Assembly (NCBI GenBank): GCA_028287725.1
Contig: JAQBPC010000575.1
Coordinates: forward strand, 1-17,940
Reading direction: 5' to 3'
Length of the DNA stretch: 17,940 bases
From: Chloroflexota bacterium
Lineage (GTDB): Bacteria > Chloroflexota > UBA5177 > JANWHV01
The notes beneath the pieces were generated by a model that saw only the letters and a program-made list of their open reading frames with translations, made no database searches and was not told the DNA's origin. The position numbers and the translations under genes are program-made. Positions within the stretch are counted from its first letter, which is position 1, and every line of letters begins with the position of its first letter. Of this stretch, positions 1 through 7,722 are shown piece after piece.

Positions 1-47
1 TTAAGAACGTTGGCGTTTCACAGTTCTCTTGAAAGTGGATCACGATT

Positions 48-1709
48 TTGGTTATTAGAGCGCTGGTCGCTTCTCTGGCAGTATTGTGCCTTATTTTTCC
101 GACGCAGCACACAGCCTTGGGAGAGAAGCCAAGTCACCCGGCGCAAGCCGCTGCCGGCCAGCCGGCAACCCAGAACAGTGACTGGCCGCACTTTGGCAAT
201 ACGACAGACCAGACCCGCTACTCAACTCTGAATCAAATCACGACCGCCAACGTTTCCAAGCTCGGAATTGCCTGGACTATTCAACAAGGCGCACACCAGG
301 TCCAATGGGAGACCGACCCAGTAGTCGTCGGTGGCGTCATGTACCTGACCACTAACACAGATCAGGTCATCGCGCTCGATGCCGCGACCGGCAAAGAGCT
401 ATGGCGCTACACACCGAACGTCTCGTTTATGCAACTACTGACGGGCGGCGGTGGCGTGCCCGTCAACCGTGGTGTCGAAGTGGCGGGCGGAAGAGTCTTT
501 CTGCTTACATATGATGCACAGCTGATCGCGTTGGATGCGCACACCGGGCACCATATTTGGAGCAGCAGGGTGGCCGACGCCGGGGTCGGATACAACGAGC
601 CGTCACCGCCGACCTATTGGAATGGGCGGCTTTTCGTCGGCAGTGCCGAGGGCGACTCCGGCCTGCGCGGATTCGTGGCAGCATACGACGCGTCGTCGGG
701 CCGCCAGCTTTGGCGATTTTACACGGTACCAGCGCCCGGACATAGCTGGATGCCGAGCCAGGGCGCGCACGGCGGAGGCGACGTATGGATGCCGACGACG
801 ATAGATGCACAGACGGGCATTCTCTATTTCGGTACCGGAAATCCAAGCCCGGACCTTGTCAACAACAACCGCCCCGGTTGTAACCCCTGGGTCGATGCCA
901 CTGTTGCGCTTGATGCGCGGACCGGCAAGTTCTTGTGGGGACGCACTCAGGTATGTCCCGACGTCTGGGACTATGATTCAGGCCAAACGCCAATTCTGTT
1001 GCAGGTGCGGCAAAACGGCCGCTCAATACGCGCCGTCGGTGAGGGCAACAAGAGCGGTGTGTACTGGATATTCGATGCACGCACTGGCGCCACGTTGGCC
1101 AAGTCACCCCCGCTGGCCCCTCAGTCAGGACCGCGCTCAGTGCCCAACCAGAAGGGTGTATATGTCTGCCCAGGGAAATTTGGTGGGTTGGATTACTCGC
1201 CTCCGGCCTATAGCCCAAAAACCGGCATGATCTATCTTCCGGGTGTCGATTTATGCATGGTCTATAAACAGAGTTCCGCACAAGCCATCAAATCGCACGT
1301 GCCAGGCGCGCCCGACCTGGGCGGCACGGCGGAACCAGGAAAGGGACCAGCGCGAGGATTCATGGCGGCCATCGACGCGGGAAGCGGGCGTATTAAATGG
1401 CGCCTGCCGATGCCCAAGCCGATGATTGGAGGCACGCTCGCCACGGCAGGCAATCTCGTGTTCAGCGGATCGGATGACGGGCATCTCTACGCGTTCGATG
1501 CCGCCACGGGTAAAGTGCTCTGGCATCCTGATCTGGGGCTCGGCTTTGGCGCGGCGCCTATTACCTACCAGATCCACGGAGTTCAGTACGTGGCAATCGC
1601 CGCGGGCGGTTCAGGTGCAGCGCCATATACGGGCGCACGAATGGGTGGCTCGCTGGCCGTGTTCAAGTTGGGCGGTAAGCCGATCACCAGGCTTCCAGCG
1701 GGCGCATAG
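48..1709 (+). CDS. Secreted PQQ-dependent dehydrogenase-like quinoprotein (beta-propeller)
   Basis: Predicted exported quinoprotein oxidoreductase of 553 residues, with PQQ as cofactor and an alcohol or sugar as likely substrate; the substrate cannot be told from sequence. The N-terminus is a short Sec-type signal (hydrophobic residues 4-17). A family-typical entry motif follows (DWPHFGNTTDQTRYS, residues 45-59), then repeated propeller blades ending in ALDAxTGxxLW-type motifs (about 109-119, 160-171, 287-297, 482-492). The NRGV motif (140-143), GTGNPSP (262-268), the acidic VWDYD segment (306-310) and the C-terminal AAPITYQIHGVQYVAIAAGG (502-521) are all characteristic of PQQ alcohol dehydrogenases. 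The adjacent Cys pair usual just before NRGV is absent (LTGGGGVP instead), and no haem CxxCH is present. The start is TTG at 48, because an in-frame stop at 30-32 rules out a much longer N-terminus; only a weak purine-rich stretch precedes it. It converges on the next gene. Family assignment is firm, catalytic competence less so. Confidence 0.85.
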   Translation: MVIRALVASLAVLCLIFPTQHTALGEKPSHPAQAAAGQPATQNSDWPHFGNTTDQTRYSTLNQITTANVSKLGIAWTIQQGAHQVQWETDPVVVGGVMYLTTNTDQVIALDAATGKELWRYTPNVSFMQLLTGGGGVPVNRGVEVAGGRVFLLTYDAQLIALDAHTGHHIWSSRVADAGVGYNEPSPPTYWNGRLFVGSAEGDSGLRGFVAAYDASSGRQLWRFYTVPAPGHSWMPSQGAHGGGDVWMPTTIDAQTGILYFGTGNPSPDLVNNNRPGCNPWVDATVALDARTGKFLWGRTQVCPDVWDYDSGQTPILLQVRQNGRSIRAVGEGNKSGVYWIFDARTGATLAKSPPLAPQSGPRSVPNQKGVYVCPGKFGGLDYSPPAYSPKTGMIYLPGVDLCMVYKQSSAQAIKSHVPGAPDLGGTAEPGKGPARGFMAAIDAGSGRIKWRLPMPKPMIGGTLATAGNLVFSGSDDGHLYAFDAATGKVLWHPDLGLGFGAAPITYQIHGVQYVAIAAGGSGAAPYTGARMGGSLAVFKLGGKPITRLPAGA

Positions 1710-1732
1710 TGAGGGTGAGCGGGCGAAGAGCA

Positions 1733-2854
1733 CTACTTGCCGTTCAATGAGAATCGGAACAGGCCGCGCGCCGTCCCCGCAAAGAGCTGGGGTTCAGGCC
1801 CGCTTGTCAAAATGAGTGAAAGTACCGTGTACTCCGTGCCCGCAAGCCGGTGCCCGAGTCGACGCCAGGCATTCGCTTGCTGCCTGACGTACACACCATA
1901 GCCCATTGTGCCGGCAAATTGCGCCTTGGCGGTTGCGTCATCTATCGCGGGCATGGCGTGGCGCTGAGGAAGACCGGCACTCACGTCGTGCCATATGCCG
2001 TTCGCGTGCAGTACCCAGACGCCCGCGCCCATGGTGGTCAGCATAACGCTTGAGTCGGCGCGGAGCGGGAGCAGTGTTTCGGCCGGCAGCGTGGCTGGGA
2101 GACCGGCTCCATAGGGGTGCCACGTACGGCCATCGTCGCTGGAAGCCAGCACCGCGGGTGATGTACCGAAAACGCTCGCGAATACCTGGTGGGGGTTCCA
2201 CGGCGCCCAGGTAATTGCCGGGACCGACGAATCTCCTGTGCGAGCAACCTGTTGCCACTGCCATGTCGACCCAGTACGCGTGCCTCGGAAAATACCACCG
2301 ATACTGCCCGCGAGCACCACATCGCCGCCGTGCGGCGACGCTGCCAGGGCAAAAATAGGCGCACCGCGAGATGGTGAGCCGACGCGTTGCCACTGTTGGC
2401 TATGGTTTGCCGATAGCTGGTACACACCGCCAGTATCGGACCCGGCGAACAATTGGGTGCTAACCGGCTCCGAGGCAAACGACATGACACTTTGGGTGCC
2501 GAGTGGGCCGGGAACCTGCGTCCACGTTTTTCCGCCATCTTGAGACAGGCGCACGCCATTCACGGTGCCGGCATACAACTTTTCAGGGGAGCCGGGAACC
2601 ATCGTCAAAGCATCTGTTTCAGTCGACAGGCGCGTAGCCACCCATTCACCCGAACATGATAGAAATGCCTGGGATGAATATGGTTGCCCGGACTGTCGCG
2701 GGCACGGCGACGACTGCCTCGCAGGTGAGCGAGTGGGTGCGGACGCAAGGACCGCGGAAACAGATAGGATGATCGCGGCAAGCAGGAGTGTGATCGCCGG
2801 AAGCCTGCGGCGGCGCGCCAGGCTTTTGAAGCGCCGAAACTGGAACTCATTCAT
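1733..2854 (-). CDS. Exported BNR/Asp-box beta-propeller protein (Ycf48/sortilin-like)
   Basis: A 373-residue exported protein of unknown specific role. A basic N-terminus (RRFK...RRRR, residues 7-17) is followed by a hydrophobic segment at about 19-38, which fits a signal peptide or a single membrane anchor. The rest looks like a seven-blade-type propeller. Two Asp-box motifs are clear: SQDGGKTW (104-111) and SSDDGRTW (238-245). Recurrent blade strands such as KLYAGTVNGV, QLFAGSDTGGVY, VVLAGSIGGIFR and QLFAGTARGLFRF are spaced through the chain, the last almost at the C-terminus. Such folds occur in Ycf48/HCF136-type assembly factors, sialidase-like and VPS10-like proteins; no catalytic residues of sialidases can be assigned. 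The start is ATG at 2854 without a strong Shine-Dalgarno sequence. It lies 23 bp from the convergent quinoprotein gene. Its upstream region holds the large inverted repeat described separately. No operon partner is evident. Confidence 0.8.
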   Translation of the reverse strand: MNEFQFRRFKSLARRRRLPAITLLLAAIILSVSAVLASAPTRSPARQSSPCPRQSGQPYSSQAFLSCSGEWVATRLSTETDALTMVPGSPEKLYAGTVNGVRLSQDGGKTWTQVPGPLGTQSVMSFASEPVSTQLFAGSDTGGVYQLSANHSQQWQRVGSPSRGAPIFALAASPHGGDVVLAGSIGGIFRGTRTGSTWQWQQVARTGDSSVPAITWAPWNPHQVFASVFGTSPAVLASSDDGRTWHPYGAGLPATLPAETLLPLRADSSVMLTTMGAGVWVLHANGIWHDVSAGLPQRHAMPAIDDATAKAQFAGTMGYGVYVRQQANAWRRLGHRLAGTEYTVLSLILTSGPEPQLFAGTARGLFRFSLNGK

Positions 2855-2969
2855 ATATCTAAGATACGACGCCTTCCTCGACCGGCCTAATTATGGCGAC
2901 CACCACGCAACGGATCCACAGCGCAATCACGCGCCCGTGCCGGTGCGCTCGACGCGACGATCGCGCTGA

Positions 2970-3068
2970 TGGTCACGGGCCGGGTTACCGCATGCACACG
3001 CAAAGCACTTCAGCGTACGCCCTGAAGCCGTTGCAAAACCACGGGGTTACCAGCCCAGCCCGTGACCA
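2970..3068. repeat. 99-nt imperfect inverted repeat with internal hairpin
   Basis: The left arm (2970-2984, TGGTCACGGGCCGGG) and right arm (3054-3068, CCCAGCCCGTGACCA) are complementary at 14 of 15 positions; the outer 11 pairs are perfect. The intervening 69 nt contain a second perfect 6-bp stem, CTTCAG at 3008-3013 with CTGAAG at 3022-3027 (8-nt loop). GGTTACC also occurs twice in direct orientation (2983-2989 and 3045-3051). A small extra stem, CGCGA-CGA-TCGCG, sits at 2953-2965. The element lies about 21 nt past the htrA stop and about 115 nt before the start of the BNR gene, so on the minus strand it would be in the htrA 3' end or the BNR leader. No T-run follows either arm, and no target-site duplication is visible. 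It could be a structured RNA, an atypical terminator or a remnant MITE-like element. Confidence 0.7.
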
Positions 3069-3089
3069 AACGCAGACGTACCGGCGAGA

Positions 3090-4163
3090 TTACTGGGAAG
3101 GCAACTCTCCGAGTTGTACTGGGATATGCAGTGTTTGTCCATTCCGCAGGACTGTTAAGGTAATGCGGCTACCCGGGTGCTGATTCGCGAGGTACGAGAT
3201 TACATCGTCGCCACTTGAAACGGACTTGCTACCAATAGCCGTGATCACGTCGCCCGTCTTGAGCCCTGCCTTGGCGCCCGGCCCTGCTGAGACTAATTGG
3301 GTCACCAGTACGCCATTGGACGGAGGAGGCGTGCCGGGGGGGCACGCGGTTTGAGCAGAGCACAATGTCACGCCAAGATACGCGCGGCCGGTATGCAGAA
3401 CACGGTGGTACTTGATGAGCTGAGGCACTACCACCTGTACTCGAGCACTGGAGATGGCAAAGCCTATCCCCTCGGCCGGCGAGCCTAGCTGTGGATCCGC
3501 CGCCACCAGCGTTGGTATGCCTACGATGGTCCCGTCGAGAGCGACGAGTGCCCCACCACTATTGCCCGGATTGATCGGGGCGCTGGTTTGAATAGCATCC
3601 GGCAAATAGGCGCCCGTTGGCTCCTGCACAGTTCGGCCGGTTGCGCTCACGAGTCCATTGGTTACGGTTTGTTGCAGGCCGAGCGGGTTTCCGATAGCGA
3701 GTACGCCCTGCCCGGTCTTCAAGTTATTCGAATTGCCGAACGCTGCCACGGGAAGATTGGCAGAGGCGACGTGCAGCAAGGCAAGATCGTCGGCGCTATC
3801 CGATCCGACCAGGGTAGCGGTCAACGTCTGTCCAGACTTAAGGCGGACATGAAAGGTCTTCCCGCCGGACACAACATGGAAGTTGGTAACGATATCGCCC
3901 GACTTATCGTAGACGACACCGGAACCACTACCTATGGAAACGTTGATTATCTGAACGACTGAGGGACTGGCTCGGTTAAAGGCGTTAATCGTCACGTCGT
4001 CGGCTGCAACTGGCGCACCCGCGGCATGCAGCGGCCTGGCCTCTCGGCTCGGGGCGTTCAGGGCATGGACGGTTCCAATTGGGGCGTTGAAGGCAAACCG
4101 ATCTACCGCGACACCTGCCACTACGATCGCGCCTACGCTCAAATAGCTCGCAAAGGGTTTCAT
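3090..4163 (-). CDS. htrA: HtrA/DegP-family S1C serine protease with one PDZ domain
   Basis: Membrane-tethered or secreted quality-control protease of 357 residues. A hydrophobic N-terminal segment at about 7-20 serves as signal or anchor. After a linker comes the trypsin-like domain with the full triad (ATG-start numbering): His96 in TNFHVVSGG, Asp126 in SADDLALLHV, and Ser202 in INPGNSGGAL. GNPLGL and the FAISSARV segment typical of HtrA are also present. One PDZ domain follows from about 260 (YLGVTL) through GAKAGLKTGDVITAIG to the C-terminus. The PDZ region carries a short Cys- and Pro-rich insertion (C268, C274). I chose ATG at 4163 because GGGAG at 4174-4178 lies 10 nt upstream; a TTG at 4169 in frame is the alternative but is only 4 nt from that site. 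The gene is divergent from the gluconokinase gene across a 329-bp intergenic region. No sensor or regulator gene is adjacent. Confidence 0.93.
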   Translation of the reverse strand: MKPFASYLSVGAIVVAGVAVDRFAFNAPIGTVHALNAPSREARPLHAAGAPVAADDVTINAFNRASPSVVQIINVSIGSGSGVVYDKSGDIVTNFHVVSGGKTFHVRLKSGQTLTATLVGSDSADDLALLHVASANLPVAAFGNSNNLKTGQGVLAIGNPLGLQQTVTNGLVSATGRTVQEPTGAYLPDAIQTSAPINPGNSGGALVALDGTIVGIPTLVAADPQLGSPAEGIGFAISSARVQVVVPQLIKYHRVLHTGRAYLGVTLCSAQTACPPGTPPPSNGVLVTQLVSAGPGAKAGLKTGDVITAIGSKSVSSGDDVISYLANQHPGSRITLTVLRNGQTLHIPVQLGELPSQ

Positions 4164-4492
4164 CGACAAAGTACTCCCTGCACCGACTATTGGGTTGATC
4201 CCCCGCTGTTCAGCTTAGTCATATGAGATTCAAGAAACAACGAATGAAGCAGTGTCCGGGTAAGAGTGCATTTGGACGAGGAGACTCTATCCGGCATCGA
4301 TGTAGCCGATGCCGCGTCCCTCGAAAAACCAGAGGTCGTGGTACACTCCGGCCAGAATAATTGCGATGTCGGGAGTTCAGCGTTGAGCACTTTTTCCCTG
4401 ATTTACTCCGCCAACAAGGGTGTACTACCTCAAGAGGTTTCACGGCCGTCATTGCTAGACGCCGCCGTATTCGACAGTCGCGAAGGTATTGC
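4164..4492. promoter_or_regulatory. Divergent intergenic region between htrA and gluconokinase, with dyads
   Basis: This 329-bp region must hold the promoters of both flanking genes. It contains a perfect 8-bp stem, CGGCATCG (4292-4299) with CGATGCCG (4307-4314), around a 7-nt loop. There is also a 12-bp palindrome-like site with a central AA, ACCTCAAGAGGT (4427-4438), about 55 bp before the gluconokinase start. A weaker AGAGT/ACTCT dyad lies at 4263-4288. A possible extended -10, TG-G-TACACT (4339-4347), faces the gluconokinase gene but has no good -35. I see no credible coding sequence here; the reading frame that runs from 4361 into the kinase lacks a ribosome binding site and family similarity before the ATG at 4493. 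Confidence 0.45.
4292..4314. other. Perfect 8-bp hairpin/operator-like dyad in the htrA-gluconokinase promoter region
   Basis: CGGCATCG, a 7-nt loop, then CGATGCCG. It is centred about 140 bp from the htrA start and about 190 bp from the gluconokinase start. No T-tract follows on either strand, which argues against a factor-independent terminator. The options are a transcription-factor site or a hairpin in a 5' leader. The assignment is structural only. Confidence 0.5.
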
Positions 4493-6007
4493 ATGAGCAG
4501 TACAGTCGCCGCGAAAGTGGCAAAGAAGCCCCTTGTGCTCACGATAGATGTTGGGACATCGTCGGTTCGCGCCATGCTATACGATGCGCACGGCCATGCG
4601 ATTCACGGTAAGGAGGCGCATCGAACTCATCAAATGCGCAGCACCGAGGATGGCGGTATTGAGACCGACGCGCTAGAGCTATTCGGACGCGTGACGGCCT
4701 GCATCGACGATCTGCTGCACGCCGCTGGCGGCCTTGCGGTGGCGATCGAAGCTGTGGCGCCCGACACCTTCTGGCACAACGTGCTCGGCATCTCGGCGCA
4801 GGGCGAACCACTCACGCCGGTCCTCACCTGGGCCGATACGCGCGCGGCCGGCGCGGCGGAATCCCTGCGCCGCGAGCTCGATGCGCACATCGTGCACGAG
4901 CGGACTGGCTGCGTGCTCCACCCGAGCTACCTACCGGCAAAGCTACGCTGGCTCCAGACGGAGAGTCCTTGGAAGAAAGCGGCGTTGCACAGCGTCCGCC
5001 ATTGGCTATCTTTTGCCGAGTACATGATTATGCGGCTCTTCGGCAAGCTACAATGCAGCATCTCAATGGCATCCGGGTCCGGGTTGTTGGACCAGCATAC
5101 CTGCACGTGGGACCAGAAGATGCTCGAGGCAATTCCAATTAGCCCACGCACGCTGTCGGAGTTGGACGATGCCCCGTGCCGCGGTCTTTTGCCGGAGTTC
5201 GCCACGCGCTGGCCTGCTCTTGCGCAGGTGCCATGGTTCCCGGGCTGGGGCGACGGCGCGACCAGCAACGTTGGCAGCGGCTGCGTCAGCAAAGACAAGG
5301 TCGCGTTGATGGTGGGCACATCTGGCGCCATGCGCGTGGTCTGGGCCACCAATCAGGTGACGATTCCATCTCGGCTATGGTGCTACCGGGTAGATGCGCG
5401 CCGAGTGGTCATGGGGGGCGCCCTCAGTAACGGTGGGAATTTCATCGATTGGCTATGTGCGACGCTCAGACTTCCGCATGATCGTGATGCACAGGAAGCG
5501 GCAATGGCGAAGGTTGGCCCAGATCAGGCCGGGCTCACCATACTTCCGTTTCTCGCTGGGGAACGCAGCACCGGCTGGCATGTCGACGCCCGGGCAACAT
5601 TCAGCGGTATGAGTCTGCATACGCAGCCAGAGGAAATCTTCCGCGCAGGGCACGAAGCGATCGCCTATCGATTTGCCCTGCTGTATCAGCTGCTTCGGGC
5701 TGAGCTGGAATCCGGCACGGATGTTATCGCCAGTGGTGGCGCACTCTTGCACTCGCCTGTGTGGTTGCAAATGCTATCGGACGTGCTCGAGACCACGATA
5801 ACCGCGTCGGTAGTTCCAGAAGCGTCGAGCAGAGGCGCGGCGCTCTTGGCCCTTGAAGCAATCGGCGCAATATCCGACATACGCGGTAGCGATGCCCCGA
5901 TGGGCACAGCATACACGCCGAACATCGACCAATCGAAGATCTACCGCCGCGCCGCCGAACGGCAGCGAGCCTTGTATGACATCTTGATCGAAGGCGGTAA
6001 TTCCTGA
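4493..6007 (+). CDS. FGGY-family carbohydrate kinase, probable gluconokinase
   Basis: Cytoplasmic sugar kinase of 504 residues, close to the usual 490-520 of FGGY kinases. It most likely phosphorylates gluconate to 6-phosphogluconate with ATP. The N-terminal phosphate-1 motif is DVGTSSVRAMLYD (19-31). Substrate-side TWADTRA is at 112-118. GDGATSNVGSG (253-263) supplies the presumed catalytic Asp254. GTSGAMR (275-281) and the adenine-side ASGGALLHSPVWLQML (413-428) complete the fold. The start is ATG at 4493, preceded by GAAGG with about 7 nt spacing; translation from further upstream would add a non-homologous Arg-rich tail. FGGY sequence alone does not separate gluconate from xylulose or glycerol. 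The gluconate call rests on the gene being directly upstream of zwf, opcA and pgl, whose product is also 6-phosphogluconate. A 137-bp gap separates it from zwf, so it may be a separate or only partly coupled transcript. Confidence 0.85.
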   Translation: MSSTVAAKVAKKPLVLTIDVGTSSVRAMLYDAHGHAIHGKEAHRTHQMRSTEDGGIETDALELFGRVTACIDDLLHAAGGLAVAIEAVAPDTFWHNVLGISAQGEPLTPVLTWADTRAAGAAESLRRELDAHIVHERTGCVLHPSYLPAKLRWLQTESPWKKAALHSVRHWLSFAEYMIMRLFGKLQCSISMASGSGLLDQHTCTWDQKMLEAIPISPRTLSELDDAPCRGLLPEFATRWPALAQVPWFPGWGDGATSNVGSGCVSKDKVALMVGTSGAMRVVWATNQVTIPSRLWCYRVDARRVVMGGALSNGGNFIDWLCATLRLPHDRDAQEAAMAKVGPDQAGLTILPFLAGERSTGWHVDARATFSGMSLHTQPEEIFRAGHEAIAYRFALLYQLLRAELESGTDVIASGGALLHSPVWLQMLSDVLETTITASVVPEASSRGAALLALEAIGAISDIRGSDAPMGTAYTPNIDQSKIYRRAAERQRALYDILIEGGNS

Positions 6008-6057
6008 CCGGCAGCGGATAGAATCGTCTCTTAGGTATCGATACATTACACTCGGAA

Positions 6058-6087
6058 GAGGAGCAATCTCCTCAAGGGCCACTGCCC
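6058..6087 (+). promoter_or_regulatory. Tandem small hairpins in the zwf leader with a possible anti-Shine-Dalgarno
   Basis: GAGGAG (6058-6063), CAAT, CTCCTC (6068-6073) forms a perfect 6-bp stem with a 4-nt loop. GGGC (6076-6079), CACT, GCCC (6084-6087) forms a second. TCCTC (6069-6073) is also complementary to GAGGA (6135-6139) inside the zwf Shine-Dalgarno site, so two exclusive pairings are possible. There is no T-run. Whether this RNA is regulatory is inference; the alternative is a weak terminator after the kinase gene. Confidence 0.35.
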
Positions 6088-6144
6088 AACAGCGGTCGAC
6101 GCGCGATCAGCTAATAGACACACCAAGGCGACAGGAGGATAGGT

Positions 6145-7722
6145 GTGGCAGCACCCGTCTTGCTTACAAATCCGCTTCGCGAAGCCATGCAGCTGGAACG
6201 CACACCTGACCCATGCACCATGGTTATTTTTGGGGCAACCGGCGACCTTACGCGGCGAAAGCTTATGCCGGCCCTGTATAATCTGGCGCTGGAGGGCTTA
6301 CTGCCTCACGGCTTCTCAGTAATCGGGTTCTCCCGTCCGGATCATACTCTAGCGAGCTCACAGGACGCGCTCAGTGCCTTCCGTGAGCGTTTCAAGACGT
6401 CTGTTAAATCCTTTTCAAGACGCCCAATAGAGCCGGCCGTGTGGGATACCTTTGCCCAAAATACTGAGTGGGTAGCCGGAGAGTTCACGAGGGCTGAGGA
6501 TTATCAGTCCCTCCGCGCGAAGCTGCAGGAAGTAGACCGCGAGCACGGGGCAGGGGGGAACCGCATCTTCTATCTTGCGACCCCGCCCAGCTTTTATTCG
6601 GAGATCGTGCGGCACCTCGGGGAGGCAGGGCTGGTAACGAATCGCGCGACCGGTCAGGGCTGGACTAGAATCATCATCGAAAAACCATTCGGTCGTGACC
6701 TTGCCACGGCCAAAGCGCTGAATGACGAAATCCTGAAGGTATTTAAGGAAGAACAGGTCTACCGTATCGACCATTACCTCGGTAAGGAGACGGTACAAAA
6801 CATTCTGGTCTTCCGATTCGCGAACGGAATCTTCGAGCCGATTTGGAACCGGAATTTTGTCGATCACGTGCAGATTACTGTTGCTGAAAGCATCGGCATC
6901 GAGGGTCGAGGCACGTACTACGAGGAGGCCGGGGCGCTTCGCGACATGGTGCAGAGTCATATGCTTCAGCTGCTCGCGCTGACCGCAATGGAACCACCGG
7001 GGGCGTTCGACGCGGAAGCCGTGCGGAACGAGAAGGTGAAAGTGCTGCAAGCCCTTCGACCGATTCAGAACTTTGAGGTCGCCGAATTCACGGTACGCGG
7101 GCAATATGGTCCTGGATGGGTGGCGGGCGAGTACGTGCCCGGCTACAGGCAAGAACGAGGCGTAAACCCCAATTCTACGACCGAAACCTACGTTGCATTG
7201 AAGGTCTTCGTCGATAACTGGCGCTGGGCAGGTGTTCCGATCTATATCAGGCACGGGAAGCGTCTGCCCAAGCGGGTCAGCGAGATCGCGATTCAGTTTA
7301 AGAACGCCCCGCACTCGCCGTTCATTCGAGCGGCTCAGCTACCAAGTGAACCAAACCTTCTTGTCATGCGAATTCAACCGAACGACGGTATCTCGCTGAG
7401 GTTTGCGGCAAAGATGCCCGGCACAGTCATGGGGATGCGCGCGGTAAATATGGACTTCACATACGACGAAGCATTCGATGTAGAGGCCCCTGATGCATAC
7501 GAGCGACTATTGATGGATTGCATGATCGGCGATTCGACGCTCTTTACCCGGAAGGACGAAGTGGAAGCGTCTTGGAAGTTCATTACCGACATTTTGGATG
7601 GTTGGTGTGAGCTTGCCAAAGTAACCGAGGTCCGGTTCCCGAACTACGACGCCGGAACTTGGGGACCGCCGGCAGCAGACGCATTTATTGAGCGTGACGG
7701 TCGCGAATGGAGGCGTCCATGA
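6145..7722 (+). CDS. zwf: Glucose-6-phosphate 1-dehydrogenase
   Basis: Cytoplasmic enzyme that oxidises glucose-6-phosphate to 6-phosphogluconolactone with NAD(P)+, the first step of the oxidative pentose phosphate pathway. At 525 residues it is of usual length. The Rossmann motif FGATGDLTRRK (29-39) binds the nucleotide, EKPFG (179-183) contributes to the active site, and the substrate-binding signature RIDHYLGKE (207-215) is intact. The presumed catalytic His is His272 in DMVQSHMLQ; the residue before it is Ser rather than the more common Asn. The GTG start at 6145 is fixed by a perfect AGGAGG (6133-6138) 6 nt upstream. The stop overlaps the next gene by 4 bp (ATGA), so zwf and opcA are translationally coupled. 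The upstream leader has tandem hairpins that may modulate initiation. Identification is secure. Confidence 0.97.
   Translation: MAAPVLLTNPLREAMQLERTPDPCTMVIFGATGDLTRRKLMPALYNLALEGLLPHGFSVIGFSRPDHTLASSQDALSAFRERFKTSVKSFSRRPIEPAVWDTFAQNTEWVAGEFTRAEDYQSLRAKLQEVDREHGAGGNRIFYLATPPSFYSEIVRHLGEAGLVTNRATGQGWTRIIIEKPFGRDLATAKALNDEILKVFKEEQVYRIDHYLGKETVQNILVFRFANGIFEPIWNRNFVDHVQITVAESIGIEGRGTYYEEAGALRDMVQSHMLQLLALTAMEPPGAFDAEAVRNEKVKVLQALRPIQNFEVAEFTVRGQYGPGWVAGEYVPGYRQERGVNPNSTTETYVALKVFVDNWRWAGVPIYIRHGKRLPKRVSEIAIQFKNAPHSPFIRAAQLPSEPNLLVMRIQPNDGISLRFAAKMPGTVMGMRAVNMDFTYDEAFDVEAPDAYERLLMDCMIGDSTLFTRKDEVEASWKFITDILDGWCELAKVTEVRFPNYDAGTWGPPAADAFIERDGREWRRP

Noticed and set aside
2970..3068. tRNA-like or selC-like gene (roughly 97-nt with complementary ends finishing in CCA)
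   Set aside because: No T-loop consensus, no anticodon arm and no D-arm can be placed; the ends form one long continuous stem instead.
2970..3068. Intact MITE or insertion sequence
   Set aside because: The arms look like terminal inverted repeats, but no target-site duplication or transposase remnant is visible; left as an open possibility only.
4361..4492. N-terminal extension of the gluconokinase (44 extra residues)
   Set aside because: The extension is Arg-rich, not family-like and lacks a ribosome binding site; ATG 4493 with GAAGG upstream fits better.
6415..7314. 299-codon open frame on the minus strand inside zwf
   Set aside because: Wholly antisense to a conserved zwf, with no recognisable family and no ribosome binding site; a codon-bias shadow.
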